Shown here: positions 34,580 through 43,661 of the stretch, one piece after another
How positions within the stretch are numbered: position 1 is the first letter of the stretch
Layout of the letters: every line of letters starts with the position of its first letter
Source: Listeria swaminathanii
GTDB lineage: Bacteria; Bacillota; Bacilli; Lactobacillales; Listeriaceae
DNA length: 64,000 bases
Reading direction: 5' to 3'
Assembly (NCBI RefSeq): GCF_014229645.1
Contig: NZ_JAATOD010000001.1
Coordinates: 930,001-994,000, forward strand
Translations under genes and position numbers: made by a program
The notes under the pieces: generated by a model
The model's input: the letters and a program-made list of their open reading frames with translations, nothing else
Told to the model about the DNA's origin: nothing
Databases searched by the model: none

Positions 34580-34755
34580 AGAAAATACCTCCTCTTAAAT
34601 CAAAACACAAGTGCAGACCTTACTACTATCAGTGTACCAAATTTCAGCTGATTTTGGTAATAAAGCGGGTTAACAAATTTCGGTTACAATTAAGGGTAAA
34701 TGTGCTAAAATAGCGGTGGGAAAATTTGAACAATAAAAATGGAAGGAGGGGTGCA

Positions 34756-35208
34756 ATGAAACATGTTAGAACCGCAGCAATTATCACTCATCGAAATAAA
34801 ATTTTACTTCACTCCAACCAAGGTGAAAATTACTGGACGCTCCCAGGTGGCGCAGTAGAAAATGAATTGACGAAAGATGGCTTAAAGCGGGAAATGAAAG
34901 AAGAGCTTGGGGAAGAAGTAAGCATTGGTGATTTAAAAATAGTTGCTGAAAATCGCTTTTTGTATCGAGGAGAAGAAGTGGATAGTATTGAATTTTATTA
35001 TTGTGTGAATCTTTGTCCGGATAGTGAACTGCCTGAATTAGCAACATTCACGAAAACAGAAGCATTTGGCCAAAACGAGGAGATGCCGTACGAGTTAAAT
35101 TTTAAATGGATTGAATTAGATAAGTTGGATGAGATAACTATTTTGCCACCGTTTCTTGGAGTGGAATTAAAACAATTAGCCGGAAAAACAATTAAACATA
35201 TCGAGTAA
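34756..35208 (+). CDS. Nudix hydrolase
   Basis: 150 residues. The Nudix box is intact: GG-AVEN-E-LTKDGLK-REMKEELGEEV, matching GX5EX7REUXEEXGU. The N-terminal strands (VRTAAIITHRNKILLHS, WTLPGGAV) are typical. The substrate is unknown. The frame opens at TTG 34726, but AAGGAGGGG sits inside it, 5 bases before ATG 34756, which is the start. It is separate from, and not closely similar to, the broken Nudix gene at 30.2 kb. Confidence 0.9.
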   Translation: MKHVRTAAIITHRNKILLHSNQGENYWTLPGGAVENELTKDGLKREMKEELGEEVSIGDLKIVAENRFLYRGEEVDSIEFYYCVNLCPDSELPELATFTKTEAFGQNEEMPYELNFKWIELDKLDEITILPPFLGVELKQLAGKTIKHIE

Positions 35209-35215
35209 ACTACAT

Positions 35216-35250
35216 AAAAATCCCGCGAAACTGCCATTTCGCGGGATTTT
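35216..35250. terminator. Bidirectional terminator
   Basis: AAAATCCCGCGAAA / TTTCGCGGGATTTT perfect arms (35217-35230, 35237-35250), between convergent genes. Confidence 0.87.
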
Positions 35251-35252
35251 GT

Positions 35253-35717
35253 TTAATTTGTTAAAGATACTAACGTAATTTCTTTTTTGCTAATGTCTAA
35301 GAATGGTAATTTAACTCGTGTGTCTAGACAATAAGCGTTGTAAAGTAATGGTTTTAAAGTAGTTGTATTGTTTTCTACTTGGCGAACAAAATTACCAATT
35401 TCTTGATATAAAATTTCAATATTTTTTAGACTACCAATTTTTGAATCAATGCGATTTTCACTTACATTCACATTGGAGTTCGTCACTTTTTCATTAAACT
35501 CATCATTGATAGCATCTTTTGTGCGTTCAATCCGTGTAAATCGTGTATCTTCCCAATCAATCTCGATGATATGACAATCGTCCAGTTGCAGGAAGTCACC
35601 AGTCCAAAGCTTTCCATCGATTTCAACGATCATTCTCGTCTCAGGAAAAACCTCTTTGTTACGGTATTTTTTTAGTAAATAATCATACATTTGTAATTGC
35701 GCTAAACAGTTATCCAT
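35253..35717 (-). CDS. Hypothetical cytosolic protein
   Basis: 154 residues from ATG 35717 (AAGGAG overlaps the earlier ATG at 35726). A compact beta-rich centre (RMIVEIDGKLWTGDFLQLDDCHIIEIDWEDTRFTRIER) is followed by helices and a C-terminal (LLYNAYCLDTRVKLPFLDISKKEITLVSL). No signal peptide or membrane segment, no family recognised. It is divergent from the lysophospholipase gene and convergent to the Nudix gene. Confidence 0.7.
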   Translation of the reverse strand: MDNCLAQLQMYDYLLKKYRNKEVFPETRMIVEIDGKLWTGDFLQLDDCHIIEIDWEDTRFTRIERTKDAINDEFNEKVTNSNVNVSENRIDSKIGSLKNIEILYQEIGNFVRQVENNTTTLKPLLYNAYCLDTRVKLPFLDISKKEITLVSLTN

Positions 35718-35905
35718 GTGTGTCATCTCCTTATGGGACTATTATAGCATATTGTGATTATGTGAACAATCTAATTGAGAGAAATGAATAGATGGAACTG
35801 TAACTTTTTAACTAGTTATACAAAAGTCCTAATTAAAGCTTAGTAAAGAGTGAAAATCAGGCTCTGGTGGTATACTAATGATAAGATGAAATAGGAGGGA
35901 GACAC

Positions 35906-36820
35906 ATGTACAAACAAATGAAATTAAAAGCTACGGATGGATTAGATTTACATTTACATATTTGGGATGAAGTAGAAAATCCAGTTGGTGTAGTTCAAAT
36001 TGTTCATGGGATGGCAGAACATGGCGCTAGATATAATTTGTTTGCGAAACGTTTGAATCAAGCTGGATATATTGCTGTGGCTGATGATCACCGTGGTTTT
36101 GGTAAATCTGCTTTGGATGAGGCATCTTTAGGGCATTTAGACGGAGAAACAGGATTTGAAAACATGGTAGAAGATGAAGTCATAGTTCGAACTTATTTGA
36201 AAGAAAATTATCCTGATTTACCTTATTTTATTTTTGCACATAGCATGGGAAGTTTCATTATTCGGACGTTTATGGCGCACCATCAAGTAGACGGGGTTAT
36301 CCTTAGCGGTAGTGGTTTACAACCGACAGCTTTACTGAAAATGGGCCAAATTATTACGAAACAACGCGTGAAAAAAGATGATAGAAAAAGAAGTGGATTC
36401 CTTAATAAATTAGCATTTTGGGGCTATAATCGTCCGTTTAACGAAAATCATAACTTTAGTTGGCTATCGCGTGACGTTGCAATTTATGAAGCGTATGAAC
36501 AAGACCCATTTTGTGGTCCAGTGGTTGGTACGAGTGGATTTTTCCATAATCTGTTTGAATCAATCAGGGTGAGTCAGCAAAGTGAAACGATAGAAAGTGT
36601 CCCAAAAGATTTACCAATATTGCTGCTCTCGGGAAGCGCTGATCCTGTTGGCCATTTTGGGAAAGATACGCCTAAAATTGCCTTAGCATTAGAAAAAGCT
36701 GGGGTAGAGGATGTTACGTATAAAATTTATGAACATGCTCGTCATGAACTTGTGAATGAATTATGTAAAGAAACCGTTTTTCAAGATGTGATTGATTGGT
36801 TGAATGCAAAAACAAGGTAG
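35906..36820 (+). CDS. Alpha/beta hydrolase, lysophospholipase (YtpA/PldB type)
   Basis: 304 residues of the serine aminopeptidase S33/monoglyceride-lipase family. The oxyanion segment VQIVHGMAEHGARY, catalytic Ser113 in AHSMGS (nucleophile elbow with Ala for the first Gly), an acidic residue in GSADPVGHFG and a histidine in the ARHELVNE segment form the expected triad. AGGAGGGAG precedes ATG 35906. B. subtilis YtpA, a related lysophospholipase, makes the antibiotic bacilysocin; whether this gene does the same is unknown. Confidence 0.9.
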   Translation: MYKQMKLKATDGLDLHLHIWDEVENPVGVVQIVHGMAEHGARYNLFAKRLNQAGYIAVADDHRGFGKSALDEASLGHLDGETGFENMVEDEVIVRTYLKENYPDLPYFIFAHSMGSFIIRTFMAHHQVDGVILSGSGLQPTALLKMGQIITKQRVKKDDRKRSGFLNKLAFWGYNRPFNENHNFSWLSRDVAIYEAYEQDPFCGPVVGTSGFFHNLFESIRVSQQSETIESVPKDLPILLLSGSADPVGHFGKDTPKIALALEKAGVEDVTYKIYEHARHELVNELCKETVFQDVIDWLNAKTR

Positions 36821-36845
36821 CCATCATTAGGCTACCTTGTTTTTT
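36811..36845. terminator. Bidirectional terminator between lysophospholipase and proA
   Basis: AACAAGGTAGCC / GGCTACCTTGTT perfect 12-bp arms (36811-36822, 36830-36841) followed by TTTT; it overlaps the ends of both convergent genes. Confidence 0.87.
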
Positions 36846-38091
36846 AATTGCGGATTTGACCGTCGCCGAAAATAATATATTTGGTTGATGTAAGCTCGGT
36901 TAAGCCCATCGGTCCGCGGGCATGAAGTTTTTGTGTGCTAATGCCAATTTCAGCACCGAATCCCATTGCAAAGCCATCTGTGAAACGAGTAGAAGCATTG
37001 ATATAAACCGCTGCAGCATCTACTTTTTGATGGAAAGCCTGGCCGGTCGCATAGTCATTAGAAATGATTGCTTCGGAATGCTTCGTGCCGTATTTATTAA
37101 TATGATTGATTGCTTCATCCACTGAATCGACCACTTTAATCGCTAAAATGAAATCTAAAAATTCATCTTCCCAGTCAGATTCAGTGGCTGCTTTAGACTC
37201 TGTTAGAATCTTACGCGCACGTTCGTCTGCGCGAAGCTCAACATGATATTCATTTAAAGCTGTCTCCATCGCGGGAAGAAATTCTTGTGCAACGTCTTTA
37301 TGAATAAGTAATGTTTCTGCGGAATTACAAACAGAAGGGCGTGAACATTTGGCATTGACTAAAATATCGATCGCCATTTGTTTTTCAGCAGCTTTATCCA
37401 CGTAAATATGACAATTTCCAGTACCGGTTTCAATCACTGGCACAGTAGCATTTTCAAGCACCGTTTGGATTAATCTGGCGCCACCACGAGGTATAAGGAC
37501 GTCTAAAAAGCGATTCAAACGCATCATATCGCGCGCCGTTTCTCGAGATGTATCTTCAATTAATTGAACGCTAGAACGAGGAAAGCCAGATGCTTCAATC
37601 GAATCTTGAATAACGGACATAAGCGCTTTATTAGAGTCAATGGCATCACTACCACCACGTAAAATCACCGCATTCCCCGTTTTAAAGCAAAGAACTGAAG
37701 CGTCGACTGTAACATTTGGTCTAGATTCGTAGATAATCCCGATGACGCCAAGTGGAACTCTTGTTTTTCCAATAGTTAATTCAGCCTCATTTTTCCACAT
37801 ATTCGTTACTTCGCCAATCGGATCTTTCAACGCGACTACTTGTTTCACTGCTTCTGAAATCTCTTTAATTCGCTCTTCTGTTAAACGAAGGCGATCAATC
37901 ATTGTTTCCGGCGTCCCTTTTTCCTGTGCACGAACGATGTCTTTTTCATTTTCTTGTAAAAGTGTCGCAGTGTGGGCAAGTAAATCATTACTTAAATTCA
38001 GCAAAGCTTCATTTTTTTGTTTTGTTGTTGCTTGTGCTAAAAATGGAGCTGCTTCTTTGGCGGCGCTACCTTTTTTTATGAGTTCAGTCAT
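36844..38091 (-). CDS. proA: Gamma-glutamyl phosphate reductase
   Basis: 415 residues. Second step of proline synthesis: NADPH-dependent reduction of glutamyl-5-phosphate. The catalytic cysteine is C255 in [10 protein letters not shown], with the NAD(P)-binding [11 protein letters not shown] and GGSDAIDSN regions and the C-terminal [28 protein letters not shown]. The frame stays open 16 codons upstream, but AAGGAGG is 9 bases before ATG 38091, and this start overlaps the proB stop by 8 bases, which fits a translationally coupled proBA operon. Proline made by it also serves as osmoprotectant in Listeria. Confidence 0.96.
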   Translation of the reverse strand: MTELIKKGSAAKEAAPFLAQATTKQKNEALLNLSNDLLAHTATLLQENEKDIVRAQEKGTPETMIDRLRLTEERIKEISEAVKQVVALKDPIGEVTNMWKNEAELTIGKTRVPLGVIGIIYESRPNVTVDASVLCFKTGNAVILRGGSDAIDSNKALMSVIQDSIEASGFPRSSVQLIEDTSRETARDMMRLNRFLDVLIPRGGARLIQTVLENATVPVIETGTGNCHIYVDKAAEKQMAIDILVNAKCSRPSVCNSAETLLIHKDVAQEFLPAMETALNEYHVELRADERARKILTESKAATESDWEDEFLDFILAIKVVDSVDEAINHINKYGTKHSEAIISNDYATGQAFHQKVDAAAVYINASTRFTDGFAMGFGAEIGISTQKLHARGPMGLTELTSTKYIIFGDGQIRN

Positions 38092-38905
38092 GTGAAAATT
38101 CCTCCTTTTTATTAGCGAATAACGTTCCAACTTGTTCACCTTGCATAATATTGAAAATAACGGTTGGATTTTTGCCGTTTGTTAAAATCATTTTTTGGTT
38201 AGAAGCCATACAATACGAGGCTGCAGAAAGCTTGGTTAACATACCACCAGTTCCAAATTCAGAACCGCGACCTCCAGCAAGTGCTTCGATTTCAGGCGTG
38301 ATTTGATTGATTTCAGAGAACATAACTGCATTTGGATCGGTTGTCGGATTACTTTCATAAAAGCCATCGATATCAGAAAGCATAATAAGCAAATCTGCTT
38401 GAACGAGTTTAGCGACAATCGCTGAAAGAAGATCATTATCTCCGTATTTAGTTACATGCTCCAGTTCTTCAACAGCAACCGTATCATTTTCATTTACAAT
38501 GGGAATAATACCACGACTGAGCAAACTATCGAGGGTATTCATAACATTTTCGCGGCTAATAGGGAAGTCAGTCACATCACGAGTAAGTAGCACCTGTCCA
38601 ACGACTTGCCCATATTCACCAAAAAATTTACTATAAATATGCATTAATTCACTTTGACCAACAGAAGCTACTGCTTGGAGGTCGGGAATACTTGTAGGAC
38701 GTACGGGAAGTTGCAATTTATGACAGCCAACTCCAATCGCGCCAGAAGAAACAAGGATAACTTCTTTTCCTTCGTTGCGTAAATCGGATAAAACCATCGC
38801 TAATTTTTCAATGGTACGTAAATTAATATGGCCATTTCCATACATCAATGTACTTGTACCAACCTTAATAACTAATCTCTTGCTATTTTTCAAAGATTCG
38901 CGCAT
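38084..38905 (-). CDS. proB: Glutamate 5-kinase, short form without PUA domain
   Basis: 273 residues, first enzyme of proline synthesis. The amino-acid-kinase fold is complete: [31 protein letters not shown], FGDNDxLSA-type segment ([12 protein letters not shown]) and GTGGMLTKL. The C-terminal PUA domain of the 365-residue B. subtilis and E. coli enzymes is absent; the protein ends soon after the kinase domain. This short form is normal for Listeria as far as I recall. No T-box leader is visible in the 95 bases upstream. It overlaps proA by 8 bases. Confidence 0.95.
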   Translation of the reverse strand: MRESLKNSKRLVIKVGTSTLMYGNGHINLRTIEKLAMVLSDLRNEGKEVILVSSGAIGVGCHKLQLPVRPTSIPDLQAVASVGQSELMHIYSKFFGEYGQVVGQVLLTRDVTDFPISRENVMNTLDSLLSRGIIPIVNENDTVAVEELEHVTKYGDNDLLSAIVAKLVQADLLIMLSDIDGFYESNPTTDPNAVMFSEINQITPEIEALAGGRGSEFGTGGMLTKLSAASYCMASNQKMILTNGKNPTVIFNIMQGEQVGTLFANKKEEFSHD

Positions 38906-39011
38906 TTCTATGACCCCTCTGCTAATTAGATAATACTTCTATTTTACATGAAAATGCGGATATGTCCATATTAGAATCCAGTTTCCAAGCTTTGCATAGA
39001 TGATTTTTAGT

Positions 39012-39047
39012 AAAAAAAGAAGCCCTAAGAAATTTTCTTAGGACTCT
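39012..39047 (-). terminator. Terminator of the PrsW-like gene, minus strand
   Basis: Arms GCCCTAAGA / TCTTAGGAC (39022-39030, 39036-39044) extended by A/T pairs; the A-run at 39012-39018 gives the T-tract for minus-strand transcripts. Confidence 0.78.
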
Positions 39048-39052
39048 TTTGA

Positions 39053-40192
39053 TTATTTAGCGGCTTTACTCGCGGCTGAAATTGCGGAAACTTGTTTCAA
39101 GCCTTTGCTAATTAGACGCAAGATAACGAACCAAACAATAACGATTAGAACAATTTGTTTAAACGCGATTGCTGGTAGTGGATTGAATGGGCAATCCCAA
39201 GCGAAATGCAGCGCAATCGGAATAATAAACCATTTCCAAAACGTACCTGTGAAAATGTGGTGCATACCAAGTTTTTGATCACCTTTAGCGATAACAAGAG
39301 CGGCACCAGTAATTGCGGCCCATACAACATGGCCACCGATAGACTGCCAACCACGGCTAAAGATGACATTCATCATTGTTTCGCCGGCAATATGAATATC
39401 TTTGAATAAGAATGCAGCATCGACACTATAATTAAACGCATAACCAAGTGATTCGAAAGCAGCGAACCCAGCCCCAACAGCAGCACCAATAAGTAAACCG
39501 TTTAAAATATATTTCGAGTTTAACGAACGAATGAAGAGAGCAACAATAATCATTTTCCCAGTTTCTTCAATGAAACCAACCAAAAGGGCATTAAAGTAAT
39601 TTAATTTTCCAACTGGAATAATGGAGTAGATAACAAGTGTTGCAACAAGTGCTGCGACACCGCCAATGAAGAACATCTTCACGACATCAAAAACGCTGAT
39701 GTTCCGAGGTGCATTCGTTTCGAAAAAGAATAATAAGACAGAAAACGGAACTGCAAATGAACCAATAACCATAAGTCCAGGTATCGTATTGCTATTTTCA
39801 AACAAATATGTACAAGCTAGAAGTAAAAAATACGTAATGATTAACACTAAGAAAACTCTGGAAAATACCCAAGGATGTGGCCAAGTATGTGGAATATCGC
39901 TCGTCGCTGGTGTTGTATACTTGGTTCCAGCGATAAAGACTTTTTCACCTTCTTCTTTGGAATGCTTTTTAAACACAGCAGAGAAGAGATTACCAATCTT
40001 GAGTTCGGAATTCCCGTGATTTCCAGTATGTTGATGTAATTCTGTTTGCTTAAACGCAACCCATTCTGGATGAGGGGATCTTTGGACCAATGTAAGATCA
40101 TTAATTTCCTTCTTCCTATATAGAGCAATCATCTCTACATTCGTAAAAGGTCCAACTCTTTGTTCGTTCTTTTTGAAGTACCATTCTGACAA
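39053..40192 (-). CDS. GYF_2-domain PrsW family intramembrane protease
   Basis: 379 residues. Residues 1-55 are a GYF_2-like domain (WYFKKNEQRVGPFTNVEMIALYRKKEI, with the W-Y and G-P-F marks). From about 115 on there are eight or so membrane helices with the PrsW motifs: the glutamate pair in FIEETGKMI, GFAAFESLGYAF, HVVWAAITG and HFAWD. In B. subtilis PrsW makes the first cut of anti-sigma RsiW. The target here is unknown. Start is TTG 40192 with GGGGGAG at 6 bases. The soluble N-terminal module is not present in B. subtilis PrsW. Confidence 0.85.
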   Translation of the reverse strand: MSEWYFKKNEQRVGPFTNVEMIALYRKKEINDLTLVQRSPHPEWVAFKQTELHQHTGNHGNSELKIGNLFSAVFKKHSKEEGEKVFIAGTKYTTPATSDIPHTWPHPWVFSRVFLVLIITYFLLLACTYLFENSNTIPGLMVIGSFAVPFSVLLFFFETNAPRNISVFDVVKMFFIGGVAALVATLVIYSIIPVGKLNYFNALLVGFIEETGKMIIVALFIRSLNSKYILNGLLIGAAVGAGFAAFESLGYAFNYSVDAAFLFKDIHIAGETMMNVIFSRGWQSIGGHVVWAAITGAALVIAKGDQKLGMHHIFTGTFWKWFIIPIALHFAWDCPFNPLPAIAFKQIVLIVIVWFVILRLISKGLKQVSAISAASKAAK

Positions 40193-40272
40193 ATGAAACT
40201 CCCCCTTTAACTTTTTAGTTTGACTCCATTAATTATTCCCAAAAATGCTAAAAGTTAAACGGTCGAGCTGGA

Positions 40273-40668
40273 TTAATCATTTAATTTCTTGGCTTGTTCA
40301 TAAAGAAAATCAATCGAATCTGCTAAGAAATTGGCGGCAGACTCATTTAATGGTTGACCATCTAAGTTCAAATCATCTTCATATTTTAAATCTTCGCTAA
40401 TTTTTGTCATTCTTTTCCCGATATCTTTTTCGTTTTGGAGTTCACTAGGGACATACATTGGAATACTTTGTTGTCCAAGTAAATAATCAACACTCACATC
40501 ATAAAGCGTAGCAATTTGTGTAACCATTTCTAAATCTGGTTCACGAATGCCATATTCCCAGTTGCCGTATGTAGAAGGTGCAGTTAAACCAAGTCTTCTA
40601 GCTGTTTCTGCTTTAGACCAACCTTGTTTTTCTCTAAGTAGTGTGAGTCTATTACTTAATTTTGGCAT
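40273..40668 (-). CDS. XRE family regulator
   Basis: 131 residues. N-terminal Cro/CI-type HTH (LTLLREKQGWSKAETARRLGLTAPSTYGNWEYGIREPDLEMV), then the common IATLYDVSVDYLLGQQS hinge and an acidic helical C-terminus that may dimerise or bind a partner. AAAAGGAG is 9 bases before ATG 40668; 14 upstream open codons are ignored. It is divergent from a second, tiny XRE gene, with a strong operator between them. Confidence 0.88.
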   Translation of the reverse strand: MPKLSNRLTLLREKQGWSKAETARRLGLTAPSTYGNWEYGIREPDLEMVTQIATLYDVSVDYLLGQQSIPMYVPSELQNEKDIGKRMTKISEDLKYEDDLNLDGQPLNESAANFLADSIDFLYEQAKKLND

Positions 40669-40748
40669 GATTTCACTCCTTTTTGTTTGATTATACAATA
40701 TCTTACTCAATTTAGCTATATTTTAACACAGAACGTATTATTTTACGA

Positions 40749-40795
40749 TTGACATACTCTTTTTGAGTTGTTAATATTGTATTAACAACTCAAAA
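40749..40795 (+). promoter_or_regulatory. Promoter with overlapping 16-bp-arm operator palindrome
   Basis: TTGACA (40749-40754), 17-base spacer, TAATAT (40772-40777). Over the spacer and -10 lies a perfect inverted repeat with 16-base arms, TTTTGAGTTGTTAATA (40761-40776) and its complement (40780-40795), separated by TTG. A protein bound here would block the promoter; it could also form an RNA hairpin in readthrough transcripts. It sits between two divergent XRE genes. Confidence 0.8.
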
Positions 40796-40818
40796 TGTGT
40801 AGATAAGGAGAAGATGAC

Positions 40819-41034
40819 ATGAAAACAGTAGACAGCAGAAAAATCAATACGGCCAAAATACGAGACTTACGATTGGAACGGGGAATTACCCAAGCTTTCA
40901 TAGCAAGACGGATGGGATACAAGTACACATCGGGCTATAGTAACATTGAAAAAGGAACGGTTAGACTTTCACATAAAAATGCCGTAATCTTGAGTGAAAT
41001 TTTAATGTGTGATTTAAATTTCTTTTATGAATAA
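40819..41034 (+). CDS. Minimal XRE-type DNA-binding protein
   Basis: 71 residues, only one HTH domain: IRDLRLERGITQAFIARRMGYKYTSGYSNIEKGTVRLSHKNAVILSEIL. There is no effector domain. AAGGAG lies 9 bases before ATG 40819. The strong promoter upstream with an overlapping palindrome suggests autorepression, perhaps shared with the divergent XRE gene, as in phage-type CI/Cro switches. Confidence 0.85.
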   Translation: MKTVDSRKINTAKIRDLRLERGITQAFIARRMGYKYTSGYSNIEKGTVRLSHKNAVILSEILMCDLNFFYE

Positions 41035-41137
41035 AAGTAGCTACGGGATAAAGCGACTAGATAATTAAAATTTTATGGGATACGTTTAGGGTTAATACAC
41101 ACAAAACGTGTGAAAATATAAAAAAGGAGCTTACAAC

Positions 41138-41671
41138 ATGAGAAAAAAGACGTTTATAGGATTGCTTGTTTGTATAGTGTTAGTTGCGTTATTCATCCCA
41201 ACTAATGCGAACGCGTATAAGAAGAATGGCTATGTGATGACAAAGGCGAGCGCCAAAAATTTTAAGATTTACATTAACGGATCAGCAAAAGGTTTTAAAA
41301 GTGTTATTATTAATGGAGCAAAAGCATGGAATCCTTCACCGTATTTAAACACAGTTAGTATGGGAAACGATGTGAAACCTAATTTTACCGTCAGTAGTTC
41401 AGCAACGAACAAAGGAGACGTACTTGCTGTCTGCAGTACAACCTACTATAAATCCAATAAATTAGTCGTAAAGAATGAAATCACTCTTTATAAAGGTTTT
41501 CGCTCACTATCGAACAATCAAAAAATTGAAACGGTTATCCATGAATTTGGCCACGGTTTTGGCTTAGGACATGTGAAAACGAGAAACGCAATTATGCTAG
41601 ATAAAGGCTTTATCAATAAAACAAAGCCACAAACAGATGACTATAACGGCATTAAAGCAATGTATAAATAA
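41138..41671 (+). CDS. Secreted matrixin-like zinc metalloprotease
   Basis: 177 residues. Signal peptide about 1-26 (KKTFIGLLVCIVLVALFIPTNANA). The zinc-binding motif HEFGHGFGLGH (H135, E136, H139, H145) matches HExxHxxGxxH of metzincins, and M153 in AIMLDKG is in the place of the Met-turn. The catalytic domain is small, as in bacterial matrixin (M10-like) members. There is no propeptide of notable length and no anchor, so it should be released. AAAAGGAG precedes ATG 41138. It is followed 15 bases on by a lipoprotein gene and probably shares its transcript. Confidence 0.87.
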   Translation: MRKKTFIGLLVCIVLVALFIPTNANAYKKNGYVMTKASAKNFKIYINGSAKGFKSVIINGAKAWNPSPYLNTVSMGNDVKPNFTVSSSATNKGDVLAVCSTTYYKSNKLVVKNEITLYKGFRSLSNNQKIETVIHEFGHGFGLGHVKTRNAIMLDKGFINKTKPQTDDYNGIKAMYK

Positions 41672-41686
41672 AAAGGAGGACTGAAA

Positions 41687-42340
41687 ATGAAAACAAAACT
41701 TATCATTATTATGGGCTTAGTAAGCCTGAGTGTCTTAACGGCCTGTTCCAATAACGAAAGCGTAAAAGAAGAACCAACAACAGAACAAACTCAATCTGAA
41801 CAAGTGAAACCAAATAATGGAGTTGTTTCCTATCATGGAAAATATCTCAAACTCGCTGAAAACATCGACGACTTAGAAAAAGATGCGCCAATTATCGTCA
41901 AAGTCACTAAAAAATCCGAAAAAGCAACGGTAACGAAAGAAACAAAAGAAAATCTTTTCCCGACAGATTTTTACACGATGAGCGAAGTGCAAATCAATAA
42001 TATCGAAAAAGATGACACCGGAAAATTGAAAGAAAACACGACAATTAAAGTATTGGAATATAGCGTAGAAGACGTTTCTGTTGATGGCAAAGAATATGAT
42101 TTAACAATCGACGGTTATAAAAACATGGAAAAAGGTGAAGAATATACGCTATTTTTAGAAAAAAATCCAGAAGGAGACAACTATATTTTATCAAATGCGA
42201 TAATAAGTAAATTCCCAGTCGAAGAAGTAGCTGAAAATGAATTATTCCTAGATGACGGGGAGAAAGCAGAAGGAGCTTTGGACATCGAAGAAATATATCA
42301 AGATGTTTATCAAGAAGTTTTAACTGAATACAGTGAATAA
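41687..42340 (+). CDS. Lipoprotein of unknown function
   Basis: 217 residues. Lipoprotein signal with lipobox LTAC (Cys20), then a Glu/Thr/Gln-rich linker (NNESVKEEPTTEQTQSEQ) and a beta-rich domain (APIIVKVTKKSEKATVT, SEVQINNIEKDDTGKLKENTTIKVLEY, YTLFLEKNPEGDNYIL). It resembles the general shape of small OB-like domains but I cannot assign a family. AAAGGAGG lies before ATG 41687, 15 bases after the metalloprotease stop. A surface partner or inhibitor of that protease is possible. Confidence 0.8.
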   Translation: MKTKLIIIMGLVSLSVLTACSNNESVKEEPTTEQTQSEQVKPNNGVVSYHGKYLKLAENIDDLEKDAPIIVKVTKKSEKATVTKETKENLFPTDFYTMSEVQINNIEKDDTGKLKENTTIKVLEYSVEDVSVDGKEYDLTIDGYKNMEKGEEYTLFLEKNPEGDNYILSNAIISKFPVEEVAENELFLDDGEKAEGALDIEEIYQDVYQEVLTEYSE

Positions 42341-42362
42341 ATAAAGCCACTTGAATAATGAA

Positions 42363-42396
42363 AGACCTCGGTGAAAAATCGAGGTCTCTCTTTTTG
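42363..42396 (+). terminator. Terminator after the metalloprotease-lipoprotein pair
   Basis: AGACCTCG / CGAGGTCT (42363-42370, 42380-42387) then a CTCTTTTT tract. Confidence 0.8.
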
Positions 42397-42470
42397 TCTC
42401 TAAATAAAAAATGTTATAAAAATAGGCTTATTCCAGGCGATTTTACGCAAAAAAGTACCACAAAATCCAC

Positions 42471-42500
42471 TTGACAGAACCAGACGATAACAAGTAGAAT
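42471..42500 (+). promoter_or_regulatory. Promoter upstream of the YsoA-like gene
   Basis: TTGACA (42471-42476), 18-base spacer, TAGAAT (42495-42500), about 100 bases before the start codon. Confidence 0.6.
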
Positions 42501-42608
42501 GAATCAAACCAAATCATCATTTTTTCAGTAAAATGGTTAGATTTTTAACAATTAGGGTAAATCCAGTTAGTATAAATAAAGCTTTTTCAAATAAAAGGAG
42601 ATAAAACG

Positions 42609-43547
42609 ATGAGTGAAAGTGGTGCTTTTTTTCCAATGAGTGTAAAAAAATTTCTGGAAAAAGGGATTACCTCGTTGTCTGAAGAAGAAAAAATGAGTAC
42701 GCTACATTATTTGGAAAACGCGTATCATCAAGAACCTTGCAACGAGGAAATTGTACATAAATTAATTCAATTTTATAATCAGACGGATAAGACGAAGAAA
42801 GCGCAAGAAATAGGTCAAAACTTCTTGACGATGAACGGCTATAATAAGGAAATACTTGGAGAACTATCTGTAACTTTTATGAAAGAAGATAATATGGATA
42901 CGTACTTCACACTAGTTCGGCATTATATGGAAGAAGAAAAAAAAGAAACGACCGAAGAAGTGGCAGATAATGTTATCCCGTTTCCAAAGCAATTTATTCC
43001 AAGAAAAGATATTCGTGAATTTGCAACTTGGCAAACAACGGAGCAATTGGAGTTTTTGCAAGAAGCACGTTTTCTAGAGATTGATACATTTTTGCCAGCT
43101 TTTAAAGATTTTCTAGCAGATGATCAATTTTCTCCATTTGTTCAGTCGATGATTTTTGAGTTAATGCAAGAAAAAGAAATAAATGAAGAGATTAAAGTCC
43201 GAAAAATTGATAAGGATGGCACGTTTAATCCTAGTCATGTACCGATGCTCGCTGATAATCCATTTGCAGAAGCTCTTTTTGCAGGACTTGCTGAGTTGCT
43301 TGAACATAGCAATCCAAGCCTTCTAGAGCAAGTGATGGGAATTATTCAGCAACATTTATTCATGCTCTATCCCTTCGAATTAGAACCAAAAGAAGTGGAT
43401 GTTTGGGTCAATGCTTACTACAAATGGGCGAATGCGATGTATGGTGATAATAGCGTTATTTCAGACGATGTGAATCACTTAGCAGTAGAAGAAGCTATTT
43501 CTATTATTGAAGAGTTGGAAATCAGGCAGCAAAATTATTTTATATAA
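42609..43547 (+). CDS. YsoA-like TPR protein
   Basis: 312 residues. The N-terminal third is helical with TPR-like units (LHYLENAYHQEPCNEEIVHKLIQFYNQTDKTKKAQEIGQNFL); the rest is helical with a DIREFATWQTTEQLEFLQEA segment and no catalytic motif. In B. subtilis the TPR protein YsoA lies immediately before tig-clpX, and the same neighbourhood here supports orthology. AAAGGAG precedes ATG 42609. Role unknown, probably a protein-protein adaptor. Confidence 0.82.
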   Translation: MSESGAFFPMSVKKFLEKGITSLSEEEKMSTLHYLENAYHQEPCNEEIVHKLIQFYNQTDKTKKAQEIGQNFLTMNGYNKEILGELSVTFMKEDNMDTYFTLVRHYMEEEKKETTEEVADNVIPFPKQFIPRKDIREFATWQTTEQLEFLQEARFLEIDTFLPAFKDFLADDQFSPFVQSMIFELMQEKEINEEIKVRKIDKDGTFNPSHVPMLADNPFAEALFAGLAELLEHSNPSLLEQVMGIIQQHLFMLYPFELEPKEVDVWVNAYYKWANAMYGDNSVISDDVNHLAVEEAISIIEELEIRQQNYFI

Positions 43548-43661
43548 TGATATTTGTTGTTTTCAAGTCAGGGATATCTGTGTTATTATTAGTGAGTATG
43601 GCTGAAACTTGTCATGAGAGTAATTAAATTGAACTAAATAGATGATGGAGGGAATTATACC

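Noticed and set aside
35743..35776. Another TGTGAAC direct repeat before the lysophospholipase gene
   Set aside because: TGTGATT and TGTGAAC occur, but at an 8-base rather than 11-base period, so they do not match the motif at the LRR genes.
38906..39011. T-box leader for proBA
   Set aside because: The region is about 100 bases and lacks a T-box sequence and a terminator/antiterminator pair.
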